A stretch of 39,286 bases of DNA from a virus, in IMG/VR virus record IMGVR_UViG_3300043427_002842, positions 1 to 39,286 of that record, one strand, 5' to 3'. Shown here piece by piece: positions 30,833 to 38,693 of the stretch. The position numbers and the translations under genes are program-made. How positions within the stretch are numbered: position 1 is the stretch's first letter; each line of letters opens with the position of its first letter. Under the pieces are notes generated by a model. It made no database searches, was not told where the DNA came from, and saw nothing but the letters and a program-made list of their open reading frames with translations.

Positions 30833-31858
30833 TTATCCGAACAGCGCTTCGCTCATAAAATCGGCAACGTCATCAAGACGACCCGAGGCGAGCATTCTGT
30901 CGCGCGTCACTTTGGACGCGCCTTTGGTCGAAGTTTTCGGCGCGCTGATCGGCTTTACAGGTGTGGGCGTTTTACTTGTTGCTTTCGCGGACGAGACTTT
31001 GCCGGCGGCCTTGCTCTTGGCTTGGTCGGCGGCTTGTTTGGCCATGAGGGTCTGCTCTCCGTAGAGGGCCAGACCGACCCAGTATTCGGCTTGCGGGAGC
31101 TTCAGAAGCTCCGGCGCCTGCTTGACTGTGGCTTGGAACGCCGTGTGCATCGGCGTGCCTTTTTTGAAGATATCGGGGAAGAGGTTCTTCGCTGCCTCGA
31201 CGGCCGGTTGACGCTGGGCGAGCCATTGCTGGCGTGCCGGGGCGTGGATGGTTAGAACATCGTCGGCTTTGAGGAGGTAGTCTTTGACTTGGTCGCTATC
31301 AACGTAGACCTCGCTGCCGTCCGGTCGTTTGACCGTGGCGCCGTCGCTGTTTTTTAAGGCCCAGCGGCGGACTTCCTGCGCGGACTTGATTTTGGCGTCC
31401 AGCGCTTCGGAGGTGTCTACATCGGCCAGCGGGTTCTCCGCGGTCGGTTGCAGCACGGGGCGCGCAGCTTCGTTGACCTGGGCTTCCAGCTCTTGCAGGC
31501 GTTTCTGCGCCTCTTCGTATTGTGACTTAACGGCGGCGGCTTCTTCAGCGGCTGCGCGCTTTTGCGCGGTCAGTTTATCAATCCTTTTTTGGATCTTGTC
31601 TTGGCTGATTGGCTTTTCGTCCTCTTCGCCGGCCTCGTCTTCGTCCTCGGAGCTTTCGCTCGTCGCTTCCTCGTTATCTTCGGAGGTCTCCTCGGATTGC
31701 TCCGCGGATTCCTCGTTCGTCTCGTCTTGTGAAAGATCACCGGATTCATCATCCAGTTTCGCTTCCTCGCTTTTCGCCGGTTGCCCGGTCAGCTCTTCAA
31801 GAGCCAGCGAGAGTATATCGTCCTTACCTGCAGCCGGAGCTGCTTTCCCTTCGTCCAT
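30833..31858 (-). CDS. Scaffolding protein, 341 aa
   Basis: Residues 30-90 are almost all acidic or serine (SEEAKLDDESGDLSQDETNE, EDEDEAGEEDEKPISQDKIQ), then a coiled coil (RIDKLTAQKRAAAEEAAAVK), and a basic linker (SAKATSKTPTPVKPISAPKT) near the C-terminus. The order acidic/coiled-coil/basic end directly before the capsid gene is typical of phage scaffolds. GGAGG lies 8 bp before the ATG. Confidence 0.83.
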   Translation of the reverse strand: MDEGKAAPAAGKDDILSLALEELTGQPAKSEEAKLDDESGDLSQDETNEESAEQSEETSEDNEEATSESSEDEDEAGEEDEKPISQDKIQKRIDKLTAQKRAAAEEAAAVKSQYEEAQKRLQELEAQVNEAARPVLQPTAENPLADVDTSEALDAKIKSAQEVRRWALKNSDGATVKRPDGSEVYVDSDQVKDYLLKADDVLTIHAPARQQWLAQRQPAVEAAKNLFPDIFKKGTPMHTAFQATVKQAPELLKLPQAEYWVGLALYGEQTLMAKQAADQAKSKAAGKVSSAKATSKTPTPVKPISAPKTSTKGASKVTRDRMLASGRLDDVADFMSEALFG

Positions 31859-31950
31859 GGATCAAACCTCCAAGTAGTGCCAGAGCGGGCGGCGCTCAGT
31901 CCGATCAAACCGATGTGCCATGAGGGCACGACTCCACTTTGATACTAATA

Positions 31951-31979
31951 AGTATAGCGGCTGCTGTACAAAAGTCCAG
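31951..31979 (-). promoter_or_regulatory. Candidate promoter for scaffold-capsid expression
   Basis: In the 128-bp gap before the scaffold gene the minus strand has TATACT (31951-31956, five of six -10 matches) 17 bp after CTGGAC (31974-31979, poor -35). This is one of the few clear gaps in the leftward operon. A small hairpin (GTGCC/GGCAC) lies in the leader. A late promoter is plausible but not proven. Confidence 0.4.
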
Positions 31980-31986
31980 CACTATT

Positions 31987-32271
31987 TTATTCCAGCTTCG
32001 ATGACTCTACGCGGCGTTGCTCCAATGCGTCCCACAGCTCGAGGAGGGCGTTGAGTTGTCCGCTGGCGTGGGCGAGCCAACCGGGTTCTTTGGCGGTCGC
32101 CATTGTTGAGACGAGTAGGGAGGTGTCGGCGATGCGGTCTTGGATTTCGGTCATCACGGCGATGAAGGCCGGCGGCGCCTGCTCGCGGCTGAAGGCGAGG
32201 GCACCCTTGGGTTCGTAGTTGTCGTTGGGCCGGTAGAGATCGGCCGGGATGGCTTTGGTTTTTGTGAACAT
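31987..32271 (-). CDS. Hypothetical protein, 94 aa
   Basis: From the ATG at 32269-32271 the product is MFTKTKAIPADLYRPNDNYE, then helices (PAFIAVMTEIQDRIADTSLL, GWLAHASGQLNALLELWDAL). Upstream codons are arginine-rich and rejected. It lies between the zinc-finger gene and the scaffold; a role in packaging or head assembly is possible. No family recognised. Confidence 0.7.
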   Translation of the reverse strand: MFTKTKAIPADLYRPNDNYEPKGALAFSREQAPPAFIAVMTEIQDRIADTSLLVSTMATAKEPGWLAHASGQLNALLELWDALEQRRVESSKLE

Positions 32272-32275
32272 AAGA

Positions 32276-32482
32276 TTAGACCCAGAACGGATACATGACT
32301 TTGTTGGCGGAAATGACGTGCGGGCCGCACTCATGGCAGACCGGCCCGAGCATCTCGTCCACGCCATGGATGTCCTCAATACCAAGCTGCTTGGCACAGA
32401 CGCCACAGCGCGGCGGCTCTTTGCTGCGGCCACGCCAAGGGCGAACGCGCGGAGGCGGCGGGACAATGCCGGATGGAGCCAT
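32276..32482 (-). CDS. Small zinc-ribbon-like protein, 68 aa
   Basis: C-G-V-C and C-H-E-C (PPRCGVCAKQLG, MLGPVCHECGPHV) give a C-x2-C ... C-x2-C metal-binding set. The N-terminus is proline/arginine-rich. Its ATG overlaps the terminase stop as TGATG. It could be a packaging accessory or nuclease cofactor, by position only. Confidence 0.75.
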   Translation of the reverse strand: MAPSGIVPPPPRVRPWRGRSKEPPRCGVCAKQLGIEDIHGVDEMLGPVCHECGPHVISANKVMYPFWV

Positions 32483-34155
32483 CAGTAGCTTCCTCCCTCG
32501 GTGCAGCGCAGGATGTCGCCCTCGACATTGATGGCGTCCGAAAGGCAAACGTATCTCAGGAGGTCGATGAAGTCCTTGGTCGCGCCTTTTTTGCCGTCCG
32601 CCGCAGTGTAAGTCTGCAGCGCATAGATGACGTTTTTGCAGTTCTCCGAGATGTAGAGCTTCGGCTGGTTGCGCGCGTCCACCGGCTTCTCGGGGTTGTA
32701 TGACAGGGCATCGTTGATCATCGACACACCCTCATCGATGCTGTCGCCCGGGGTTGCCGTGAAGTTCATGTCCAAGTCGGCCATCTCGTCGATCAAGGTG
32801 GTCGGCGACTCCTTGCCGAGCGTGCGCGCGTGGCCGTAGCGGCTGTCCATCCACCTTTCAAAGATTTCCTCGCCGCCTTCGACGCGCAGGATTTCGTCGC
32901 GGTAGCGCTCAAGGCCGAAGCCGAAGTCCTGCTGCGCGGGTCCGGGCTTGCCGTCGAGCTTTTTGCCATCGGGCAGTGCCCATTCGCCAGCGTAGCCCAC
33001 GCCTTCGATGTATGACGTTTGGTCGGGCCATTCGCGGTAGACGATGATGCGGCCAGCGGTGTCGTGAACGGTCCAGATCATCGCCCAGTTCTTGCCGGAC
33101 GCCGGATCGACCCAGTGATACCGCGTGCCCTGCGGGACATCGCTGTGGCGGATGACGTGGACCTTTGGATTGAACAGCGGGAACCGGCCGCTGATGGCTT
33201 TGGTTGGGACGCCGTAGGCGCGGCACAAAATCTTTTCCTTAGTCTCGTTCTTTAGCTCCTGCCGCATGCGCGTCCAGCCTGCCCAGGGATTTGACTGCGT
33301 GTGGAAGTAAAGGATCGGGCGGCCCTTGGGATTGATCTGCTCAATGGGCACCTTCTCGTAGCCGGCGACTTCGCCGCGGTCGTTCTTGAACGGCAGCAGC
33401 TCGGCGTCCGTATCGGTGACGGTCTTGGCACCGCTCAAGTAGTCGGCAACGGTCGGCGACCAGCCTTGCACTGGGGTGAAGGTGACGGCCAACTTGCCGT
33501 TTCTGTCTACGAGGCGAAATCGCAACGTCTCTAAAACATCAAGAGGCACCAATTCGTCTGCGTGGCAGAAATCGACCTCTCCACCTTCAATTGTGCTCGG
33601 ATCTTGCGCGTAATTACGAAACACGCAGATGCTTTGGTTCGGCGCGACAAATTTTCCCTCGGTGAAGCCGCCTTTGACGCTGTAGGTGATGTTGGTGACC
33701 TGACCCTTGCGCGCATTCCTCCACTCGGGAGGCATATATTTCCAAATGCGGGGCTGTTGCAGCTCGATGGAGTTCGGCGCCGTAGTTTGAAAGCACCAGA
33801 CGACCGCTCCGGGCTTGGAATACATGGTCTTGATGACCTCCTTGGCCGCCCACTCGGTCTTTCCGCTGCGGTTTCCGCCCATGACGAGGATTTCGCGGTG
33901 TTTTTCCAGCAATTCGGACGCGCGCTTCCAGACCGGCGGGATGTAGCCATAGCGAAACGGGTCTGATGCCTCGCGGGCGATCATCTCTTCGCGCGTTTTG
34001 AGATATAGCCAGCCGTTTTCAGCTCCCAGCTTGTCCAGCAGATCGTAATCTAGCTGCATGACCGGGTGCGGCGTGGGCTTGAAGCGTGTCTGGTGCTCGT
34101 TCACGAAGTAGATCGGGCGCCGGCCGGTGCGTTTGCGCAGCGCCAGCTTCCCCAA
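32482..34155 (-). CDS. terL: Terminase large subunit, about 557 aa
   Basis: It is the ATP-driven packaging motor and nuclease. Walker A is VMGGNRSGKTEW (residues 93-100 for GGNRSGKT), Walker B is VDFCHADEL (D200-E201), with ATPase-coupling SYSVKGGFTEG-like parts between. The nuclease domain has DPASGKNWAMIW, RWMDSRYG and TKDFIDLLRY. The start is uncertain: TTG at 34155 (LGKLALRKRTGRRPIYF), GTG at 34104 or ATG at 34059. The upstream gene ends at 34164, so longer starts are rejected. Confidence 0.9.
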   Translation of the reverse strand: MGKLALRKRTGRRPIYFVNEHQTRFKPTPHPVMQLDYDLLDKLGAENGWLYLKTREEMIAREASDPFRYGYIPPVWKRASELLEKHREILVMGGNRSGKTEWAAKEVIKTMYSKPGAVVWCFQTTAPNSIELQQPRIWKYMPPEWRNARKGQVTNITYSVKGGFTEGKFVAPNQSICVFRNYAQDPSTIEGGEVDFCHADELVPLDVLETLRFRLVDRNGKLAVTFTPVQGWSPTVADYLSGAKTVTDTDAELLPFKNDRGEVAGYEKVPIEQINPKGRPILYFHTQSNPWAGWTRMRQELKNETKEKILCRAYGVPTKAISGRFPLFNPKVHVIRHSDVPQGTRYHWVDPASGKNWAMIWTVHDTAGRIIVYREWPDQTSYIEGVGYAGEWALPDGKKLDGKPGPAQQDFGFGLERYRDEILRVEGGEEIFERWMDSRYGHARTLGKESPTTLIDEMADLDMNFTATPGDSIDEGVSMINDALSYNPEKPVDARNQPKLYISENCKNVIYALQTYTAADGKKGATKDFIDLLRYVCLSDAINVEGDILRCTEGGSY

Positions 34156-34163
34156 GCCGTTGG

Positions 34164-34373
34164 TTAAACCGGCGCGGCGCCCAAAATGTCCAAAGTCGGA
34201 TTCTCCGCGGCAGCGAGCTGGTCGATGCGCGCGGTCAGCCACCGGCCGCTGTCTTCGCGGCACACAGTGACGTAGTCGTTTTCAAGGCCGCCCTGCGCGA
34301 CAACGTAGAGGACGCGGCAGGTGCCGATGCCGTCTACCTCGACGCGGAAGTTTTGGGGTGGCCAAGAGATCAT
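34164..34373 (-). CDS. Hypothetical protein, 69 aa
   Basis: The product MISWPPQNFRVEVDGIGTCR then VLYVVAQGGLENDYVTVCRE is a small beta-rich fold with RWLTARIDQLAAAENP at the end. The ATG at 34371-34373 overlaps the previous stop as ATGA. Too short and too unlike small terminase subunits to be one. Function unknown. Confidence 0.65.
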   Translation of the reverse strand: MISWPPQNFRVEVDGIGTCRVLYVVAQGGLENDYVTVCREDSGRWLTARIDQLAAAENPTLDILGAAPV

Positions 34374-34495
34374 TGGAAAATAGTGACGGCGCCCCACTCG
34401 TCTCGCGCGGTGAGGCTGGGCATCCCCGGAATGTCCGCGCGGCCACACCACATGAACCGCGACGAGAACCCGCTTGAGCCGTCAGATAAAGTCAT
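34370..34495 (-). CDS. Micro-gene, 41 aa
   Basis: The product is MTLSDGSSGFSSRFMWCGRA then DIPGMPSLTARDEWGAVTIF Q. Both ends overlap neighbours as ATGA. It has no hydrophobic segment. The coupling on both sides is the evidence that it is translated. Confidence 0.55.
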   Translation of the reverse strand: MTLSDGSSGFSSRFMWCGRADIPGMPSLTARDEWGAVTIFQ

Positions 34496-34647
34496 TTTGC
34501 TTGCTTGCGCTTGCGCATCTCGGCGCACAAAGCGTCTGCCTTCTTCTTTGCCGCGGCGGCGACAAGTTTGCTGCGCTGCGTTTTTAGCAGCGTGATGGTC
34601 TTGTCGATCTCGGCAATTTCCGGTGTCATAATATCGTATTTACTCAT
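34492..34647 (-). CDS. Micro-gene, basic coiled protein, 51 aa (or 45 aa)
   Basis: The product MSKYDIMTPEIAEIDKTITL then LKTQRSKLVAAAAKKKADAL is a basic amphipathic helix. Two in-frame starts, 34647 and 34629, are possible; the first overlaps the upstream membrane gene by 8 bp. The end overlaps the next ATG. Confidence 0.6.
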   Translation of the reverse strand: MSKYDIMTPEIAEIDKTITLLKTQRSKLVAAAAKKKADALCAEMRKRKQAK

Positions 34648-34795
34648 AAATCGTGACGCGCCAGAGGCCGATTTGCGCGATGCTGTAGCCGAGCCAGATC
34701 AAGCCGTGCCAGTAGCGGTGCTGGATGAGGCCGAGGTCGATGGCAACGGCGAAGTAGATGAAGCCGACCAAGGCGATGAGGGCGCCGGAGGTCAT
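34640..34795 (-). CDS. Small membrane protein, 51 aa
   Basis: One strong hydrophobic helix (GALIALVGFIYFAVAIDLGL) and a second weaker one (GLIWLGYSIAQIGLW) with a short polar turn (IQHRYWH). The ATG overlaps the previous stop as ATGA. Membrane protein in an early-late transition block, function unknown. Confidence 0.6.
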   Translation of the reverse strand: MTSGALIALVGFIYFAVAIDLGLIQHRYWHGLIWLGYSIAQIGLWRVTIYE

Positions 34796-34947
34796 CGGCG
34801 GGCTTTGGCGGTCTTCGCTGAGGCGCGGAAGGCTTTGGCGGTGGGCGCGCCGGCGGAACCGGGCTTGCGCATGCGTTCACCGCTTCCGGCGGCGATGCGG
34901 GCTTTTTTAGCGTGAATGTTTGCGTACAGTCCTGCGGTTTTTTTCAT
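34792..34947 (-). CDS. Small basic phage protein, 51 aa (MKKTAGLYANIH family)
   Basis: The sequence MKKTAGLYANIHAKKARIAA then GSGERMRKPGSAGAPTAKAF is a conserved type seen in many phages and always short and basic. The conserved core is G-L-Y-A-N-I-H-A-K and M-R-K-P-G. Possibly nucleic-acid or capsid binding; no function assigned. The ATG and stop both couple to neighbours. Confidence 0.75.
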   Translation of the reverse strand: MKKTAGLYANIHAKKARIAAGSGERMRKPGSAGAPTAKAFRASAKTAKARR

Positions 34948-35294
34948 GGCTTGTTCTTTTTGATGGCTTCTCGGAAAAGGTATTGGATCAAGTAAGCGCC
35001 GGTCTCCTCGTCGCTGCTGGTGATGTGCTTTAGAAAATCCTGCACAACGTGATACAACTCATGGACGAGCGAGCCGGTGTCCGCGGCGTCTTCGATCCAA
35101 ACGACCGCTTGGCTGCCCAAGCACATCGCCCAGGCGGCGTCTGAGTCGTCGGGCTGGTTGTCGGGGTCTTTGGGGTCGAGCTGGAGGATGTTCGCACACC
35201 GCCGGATCGCCGATAATTGCGGGGTTCCGCAATAGAACTCCACGACCAGACCAAAGGTCTGCTCTCGGACGACGAACCGGCGGGTGCGTTTCAT
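34944..35294 (-). CDS. Small HELYH putative metalloprotein, 116 aa
   Basis: Residues 76-90 contain LVHELYHVVQDFLKH: H78-E79-x-x-H82, the zinc-binding HExxH pattern, followed by E97-E98 in DEETGAYLIQYL as a possible third ligand. It is much shorter than usual peptidases, so it may be a minimal zincin or a non-catalytic fold. Located between the exonuclease and the small basic gene, it starts 1 bp after the exonuclease stop. Confidence 0.7.
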   Translation of the reverse strand: MKRTRRFVVREQTFGLVVEFYCGTPQLSAIRRCANILQLDPKDPDNQPDDSDAAWAMCLGSQAVVWIEDAADTGSLVHELYHVVQDFLKHITSSDEETGAYLIQYLFREAIKKNKP

Positions 35295-36071
35295 TTAGGC
35301 GGCTTTTTTGAGGCGCAGGTTCGCGTAGTGGAGCGCGAGGCGAGCCTTGAAGTTTTCCCACAGCGGCTCCGCGGAGAAGATCCAGGACACCTCAAAGTCA
35401 TCCGGTGACTCTTTGCCGATGCGGACGATGCCGCGGCGTTGGACTTTCATGTCCGGGCGGTTCTCGTTCCAGAGTTGCTCGTAGCCGGCCAACTGGATCT
35501 TGTGCGCTGGGACGATGGCTTTGCTGGTCTTCCAATCCAACAAGACAATCTTGCCGTCGCGGTCGCGCGCGGGGGCGTCGATAGTGCCGCCGAAGAGGAA
35601 CTCTTCGGAGACGAGCTGAACTTCTGGCTCAATGACGGTGAAGCCCTCGCTGTCCCACCAGCGGCGGAAGTTGTTGTAGGCGATGGTGGCCTTCTCAACG
35701 TCTGCCGGGGAGAACTCTGAGAGGTCGGGTTCGTGGTTGTGCAGGAAGCACTCGATCATAAAATGCGCCACGGTGCCGATGTCGGCGGCCTTGTCGCGCA
35801 CCTTGCGGTAATCCTGACCGTCCATGCCGAGCTTCCATGCCCAATGAATGAGGCCGCTGCTGTCCTCGCCGATCTTGGCGATGGTTGAGGCGCCGGGAAC
35901 GTCGGTGCCGTCTTTCAGCGGATACTTTTGGTGGGCGCGGGTTTTCTCAAGGCGGACGATTTTGCGTCCGTCCTCGGTGAAGCGATCCGGCTCGGCGGGC
36001 TTGGCGGCCTTGGCCGAAGGGGAGCGGCGTTTTGCCGCCCCCCTTTTGACTGTGGTGTTTTTGGCTGGCAT
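35295..36071 (-). CDS. PD-(D/E)XK exonuclease (RecB/Cas4-like), 258 aa
   Basis: After a basic linker, the nuclease fold runs from about residue 90: GTVAHFMIECFL (motif H), EFLFGGTIDAPARD (D), KIVLLDWKTSKA (D-x-K). This order H...D...D-W-K is that of RecB-like nucleases used for DNA-end processing and recombination. Partner of the ssDNA-binding protein next to it. The ATG at 36069-36071 is chosen, 5 bp after the previous stop. Confidence 0.85.
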   Translation of the reverse strand: MPAKNTTVKRGAAKRRSPSAKAAKPAEPDRFTEDGRKIVRLEKTRAHQKYPLKDGTDVPGASTIAKIGEDSSGLIHWAWKLGMDGQDYRKVRDKAADIGTVAHFMIECFLHNHEPDLSEFSPADVEKATIAYNNFRRWWDSEGFTVIEPEVQLVSEEFLFGGTIDAPARDRDGKIVLLDWKTSKAIVPAHKIQLAGYEQLWNENRPDMKVQRRGIVRIGKESPDDFEVSWIFSAEPLWENFKARLALHYANLRLKKAA

Positions 36072-36076
36072 GAGGG

Positions 36077-36649
36077 TTACCAAGTGACTTCTTTGTTGTC
36101 GGTTCCGGTTTTCAGCGTTTCGGAATCGGAGACATCTTCAAAGTCGATGTCTGCGGAAGATCCGCCGCCAAATGTGACGAGGTCTTTGACTTGCACCTTG
36201 ATCGGCTGAAGCTGAACGCCGAAGCCAGCCGACGCATTGTAGTAATGCGGGCGGAACATGATGCGGATGATGCTGTCTTTTCCGATGTTGGCGGTGATCG
36301 GCTTTTTGTCCATGTCCGTCAGCTCGGGCTGGCGACTGGTGCCATCTGGCCAAGCGTCGGCGACCTTGAAGTTGAACTTGGTGACGCCGTCGTTCTCGAG
36401 CCACGGGAAGGCGGCCTTCTGCGCTTTCTTGCCGACCTCCTCGCACCATGCCTTGTATTCGGATGCGTACGATTTTTCGATTGCCGCGATGACACCTTCG
36501 GCGTCGTTGTTGGTGACGTACAGCTCGGCGCGATACGCCGCCCTCTTGTCGCCCTCAAACATCTTGGGAGCGTTGACGTAGACCCATCCAGCTTTGCCAA
36601 ACGGAGTAGCGAGCGTGACGGTCTTGTATTTCGGTTGCTTTATTTTCAT
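36077..36649 (-). CDS. Single-stranded DNA-binding protein, gp2.5/DUF2815-like, 190 aa
   Basis: Features are KTVTLATPFGKAGWVYVNAP at the start, GKKAQKAAFPWLENDGVTKF in the middle, then ITANIGKDSIIRIMFRPHYY and GVQLQPIKVQVKDLVTFGGG, and an acidic tail (SADIDFEDVSDSE). An OB-fold with an acidic C-terminus is the design of T7 gp2.5-type proteins that recruit replication partners. It lies directly before the exonuclease gene. Confidence 0.82.
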   Translation of the reverse strand: MKIKQPKYKTVTLATPFGKAGWVYVNAPKMFEGDKRAAYRAELYVTNNDAEGVIAAIEKSYASEYKAWCEEVGKKAQKAAFPWLENDGVTKFNFKVADAWPDGTSRQPELTDMDKKPITANIGKDSIIRIMFRPHYYNASAGFGVQLQPIKVQVKDLVTFGGGSSADIDFEDVSDSETLKTGTDNKEVTW

Positions 36650-36653
36650 GTGG

Positions 36654-37004
36654 TTATTTGGGTTTTTGTGTTACTACTAAAAAATCGGAGCGGCGAAGGA
36701 TGGTGAGGAAATCCTGCGCGCGCAGCGTGATAAACCACTCCTCGCCGTTGCGCTTGTGGGCAACGACCGGGAAGAGCTTGGCCTTGGCGTCGCGGATGGC
36801 TTGGGCCATCCATTCGCGGATTTTCACGACCTGGCAGAACTTCACCTCAAAGTGGAAGTCGGGGAGGCACGGGCAGACAACATCGGGCGAGTCGCCAAGG
36901 CCGCTGAACTGCTGGCCGCGGCGGATACCGGAGTCGCCGAAGGCTTCGCGCAGCTCGTCGCGCCACATGCGCTCTCCGCGGGCGCCTTTTGCACGGCTAT
37001 TCAT
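36654..37004 (-). CDS. Small PD-(D/E)XK nuclease, Holliday-junction-resolvase-like, 116 aa
   Basis: The pattern E10 (GARGERMWRDELREAFG), then GDSPDVVCP with D, then FHFEVKFCQ with E-x-K is that of small resolvase-like nucleases. It overlaps the helicase stop by 8 bp and precedes the ssDNA-binding gene. It would resolve branched replication or recombination intermediates. Confidence 0.78.
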   Translation of the reverse strand: MNSRAKGARGERMWRDELREAFGDSGIRRGQQFSGLGDSPDVVCPCLPDFHFEVKFCQVVKIREWMAQAIRDAKAKLFPVVAHKRNGEEWFITLRAQDFLTILRRSDFLVVTQKPK

Positions 37005-38391
37005 TGATGGCCTCCATGAGTTTCGGCGAGACGGGGAATAGGTCGCCGGCCTTTTCCTGTCCCCACGGCACGTCCGGCTCGTCTGTGAATCGGTCGCTGA
37101 CGGTGTCGAATCGGGTATACGGCGGATGCCACATAAGCGGGATGACTCCGGTGCGGCCGGCGCGGTGCTTGGCTACGGTCCACTCGGCTTCGTGGCTGTC
37201 CTGCGGGTTGCTTTCCGTTTCGTAGTAGCTCTTGCGGTAGAGCAGCGTGACGATGTCGGCGTCCGCCTCGATCTGGCCAGAGTCGCGGAGATCGGCCATC
37301 TTGGGGCGGTTGTCGCCGCGCTCTTCGGCCTTTCGGTTCAACTGGGCGGCGGCAAGCACCGGAACCTTCAGCTCCATAGCCATGCTCTTGAGGCCGCGGG
37401 AGACGAAGCCGACCTCATTCTCGCGTGACTGCGCGTTCTTCGCGGAGAGAAGCTGCAGGTAGTCAACGAGGACGACTTTCACGCCGTGCTTTTTGACGGC
37501 GCGGCGCGCACGCGCGCGGACATCCATGATGGAAAGACCGCCCTGGTCATCGATGAAGAGCGGCTGGCCGGCGAGACGCATGTGCTCATGCTCAAGGCGG
37601 CGCATCTCGTCGTGCTCAATGTCGCCGAGTTTGAGGCGGGTGCTGTCGAAGGATGCCCGCGCGCAAATGATGCGCTGGATCAGCTCCAGCTTCAGCATTT
37701 CAAGGGAGAACAGCAGCACCGGAATGCCGCGGGCAACAAGTCGGTCAGCGATGTTGACGAGCAAGGCGCTCTTACCCATGGCAGGACGAGCGGCGACCAA
37801 AACGAACTGACCTTCGCGCAGTCCGCCGGTCCAGAGGTCGAAGGTCTTGTAGCCGGTGACGATGCCACGGGGCTTGCCGCGCTCGGCCACGCTGCGGTGC
37901 AACTCGGCGAGGGCGCCGTGCATCATCGCGCTGGCGGGCTGGATGGTGTCGGACTTGCCGGCGAGGTCGATGTCGAGAACCGCAGTGCCGGCGGTGGCGA
38001 GCGCTTCGTCGGCATCTTGGGTGGTGTCCATGGCGGCGGCTTTCATCCGGTCGGCGGCGGTGATAATCTTCCGGCGGGCCGCGTAGTCGCGCAGGATGCC
38101 AAGCTGGTAGTCGATGTTGCGGGTGAGCGCGGCGCCGATCATCTCGGTGACGGCGCCGGGACCGCCGACTTTGACGAGTTCCTTGCGCGCTTCCAGTAGG
38201 CGGGTGACCTGGATGAGATCCGGTGTGCCGCCATCGACGACAATCTCGCTGATCGCGCTGAAGACGGTCTTGTGGTCGGGGCGGAAAAAGTATTCGTCGG
38301 TCAGCTCGGGAAGTTCGGCGAGGAGGTCGCCGTGGTTCATCAGCGCGCCGAGGACGTAGGCTTCGGTCTTTGCGTCGTGTGGTGTGATCAT
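36997..38391 (-). CDS. dnaB: DnaB-type replicative helicase, 464 aa
   Basis: The N-terminal domain (1-110, TEAYVLGALMNHGDLLAELP) is DnaB-like. The RecA core has Walker A ARPAMGKS (201-208), Walker B VVLVDYLQLL (D311), and conserved QLNRKAEERGDNRPKMADLR before SGQIEADADIV. It unwinds DNA at the replication fork. No phage DNA polymerase or primase is visible, so these must be host supplied. The start follows a TAA by one base (TAATATG). Confidence 0.93.
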   Translation of the reverse strand: MITPHDAKTEAYVLGALMNHGDLLAELPELTDEYFFRPDHKTVFSAISEIVVDGGTPDLIQVTRLLEARKELVKVGGPGAVTEMIGAALTRNIDYQLGILRDYAARRKIITAADRMKAAAMDTTQDADEALATAGTAVLDIDLAGKSDTIQPASAMMHGALAELHRSVAERGKPRGIVTGYKTFDLWTGGLREGQFVLVAARPAMGKSALLVNIADRLVARGIPVLLFSLEMLKLELIQRIICARASFDSTRLKLGDIEHDEMRRLEHEHMRLAGQPLFIDDQGGLSIMDVRARARRAVKKHGVKVVLVDYLQLLSAKNAQSRENEVGFVSRGLKSMAMELKVPVLAAAQLNRKAEERGDNRPKMADLRDSGQIEADADIVTLLYRKSYYETESNPQDSHEAEWTVAKHRAGRTGVIPLMWHPPYTRFDTVSDRFTDEPDVPWGQEKAGDLFPVSPKLMEAINE

Positions 38392-38392
38392 A

Positions 38393-38488
38393 TTAGGCGG
38401 CGCCTCCGTCGTCAGTGTTTTCGATGATCACTATGACAATGATTGTTGCCAGAATGACGAACAGGTAAGTGAGCAGCAGCGCGTTCAT
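38393..38488 (-). CDS. Possible 31-aa membrane micro-gene
   Basis: The frame reads MNALLLTYLFVILATIIVIV then IIENTDDGGAA, one transmembrane segment with an acidic end. It overlaps the last 77 bases of the 71-aa gene in another frame and its TAA precedes the helicase ATG by one base. Overlap makes it uncertain, but a perfect membrane segment is unlikely by chance in a GC-rich coding frame. Confidence 0.4.
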   Translation of the reverse strand: MNALLLTYLFVILATIIVIVIIENTDDGGAA

Positions 38489-38627
38489 TTTCCGCTTTCC
38501 TCCGGGCGAGACGCGCGCGACGGCGCTCCCAGCGGTCGCAGGCTGCGTCTACGAGGCGAAATGTTTCTTCGAGCCATGGTGTGATGTGGTGTTCGGGTGG
38601 TGGCGGTGGTTGGTGTTCAGTGGCCAT
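38412..38627 (-). CDS. Hypothetical protein, 71 aa
   Basis: A proline/histidine N-terminus (MATEHQPPPPPEHHITPWLE) is followed by a basic helix (DRWERRRARLARRKAENERA). The end (HSGNNHCHSDHRKH) is histidine-rich, perhaps only because a second frame overlaps it. It is the first gene after the 10-bp repeat array at 38662. Confidence 0.6.
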   Translation of the reverse strand: MATEHQPPPPPEHHITPWLEETFRLVDAACDRWERRRARLARRKAENERAAAHLPVRHSGNNHCHSDHRKH

Positions 38628-38661
38628 GACGTGGTGCGGCTTTCTGTCGTGGCGTGATCTG

Positions 38662-38687
38662 TAGGCAAATGTTGGCGTATGTTGGCA
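38662..38687. promoter_or_regulatory. Three TTGGCA-type units, 10-bp phase, upstream of the 71-aa gene and helicase
   Basis: TAGGCA (38662), TTGGCG (38672) and TTGGCA (38682) are exactly 10 bp apart, in the 66-bp gap between the zinc-ribbon gene and the 71-aa gene. It is the same unit and spacing as at the lysogeny switch, so the replication genes are probably under the same regulator. No strong promoter box is clear here (TTGATT is near). Confidence 0.6.
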
Positions 38688-38693
38688 TTGGAA

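Noticed and set aside
34164-34263. Terminase start at 34263
   Set aside because: The added residues are arginine-rich and overlap the coupled 69-aa gene completely; later starts give a normal terminase N-terminus.
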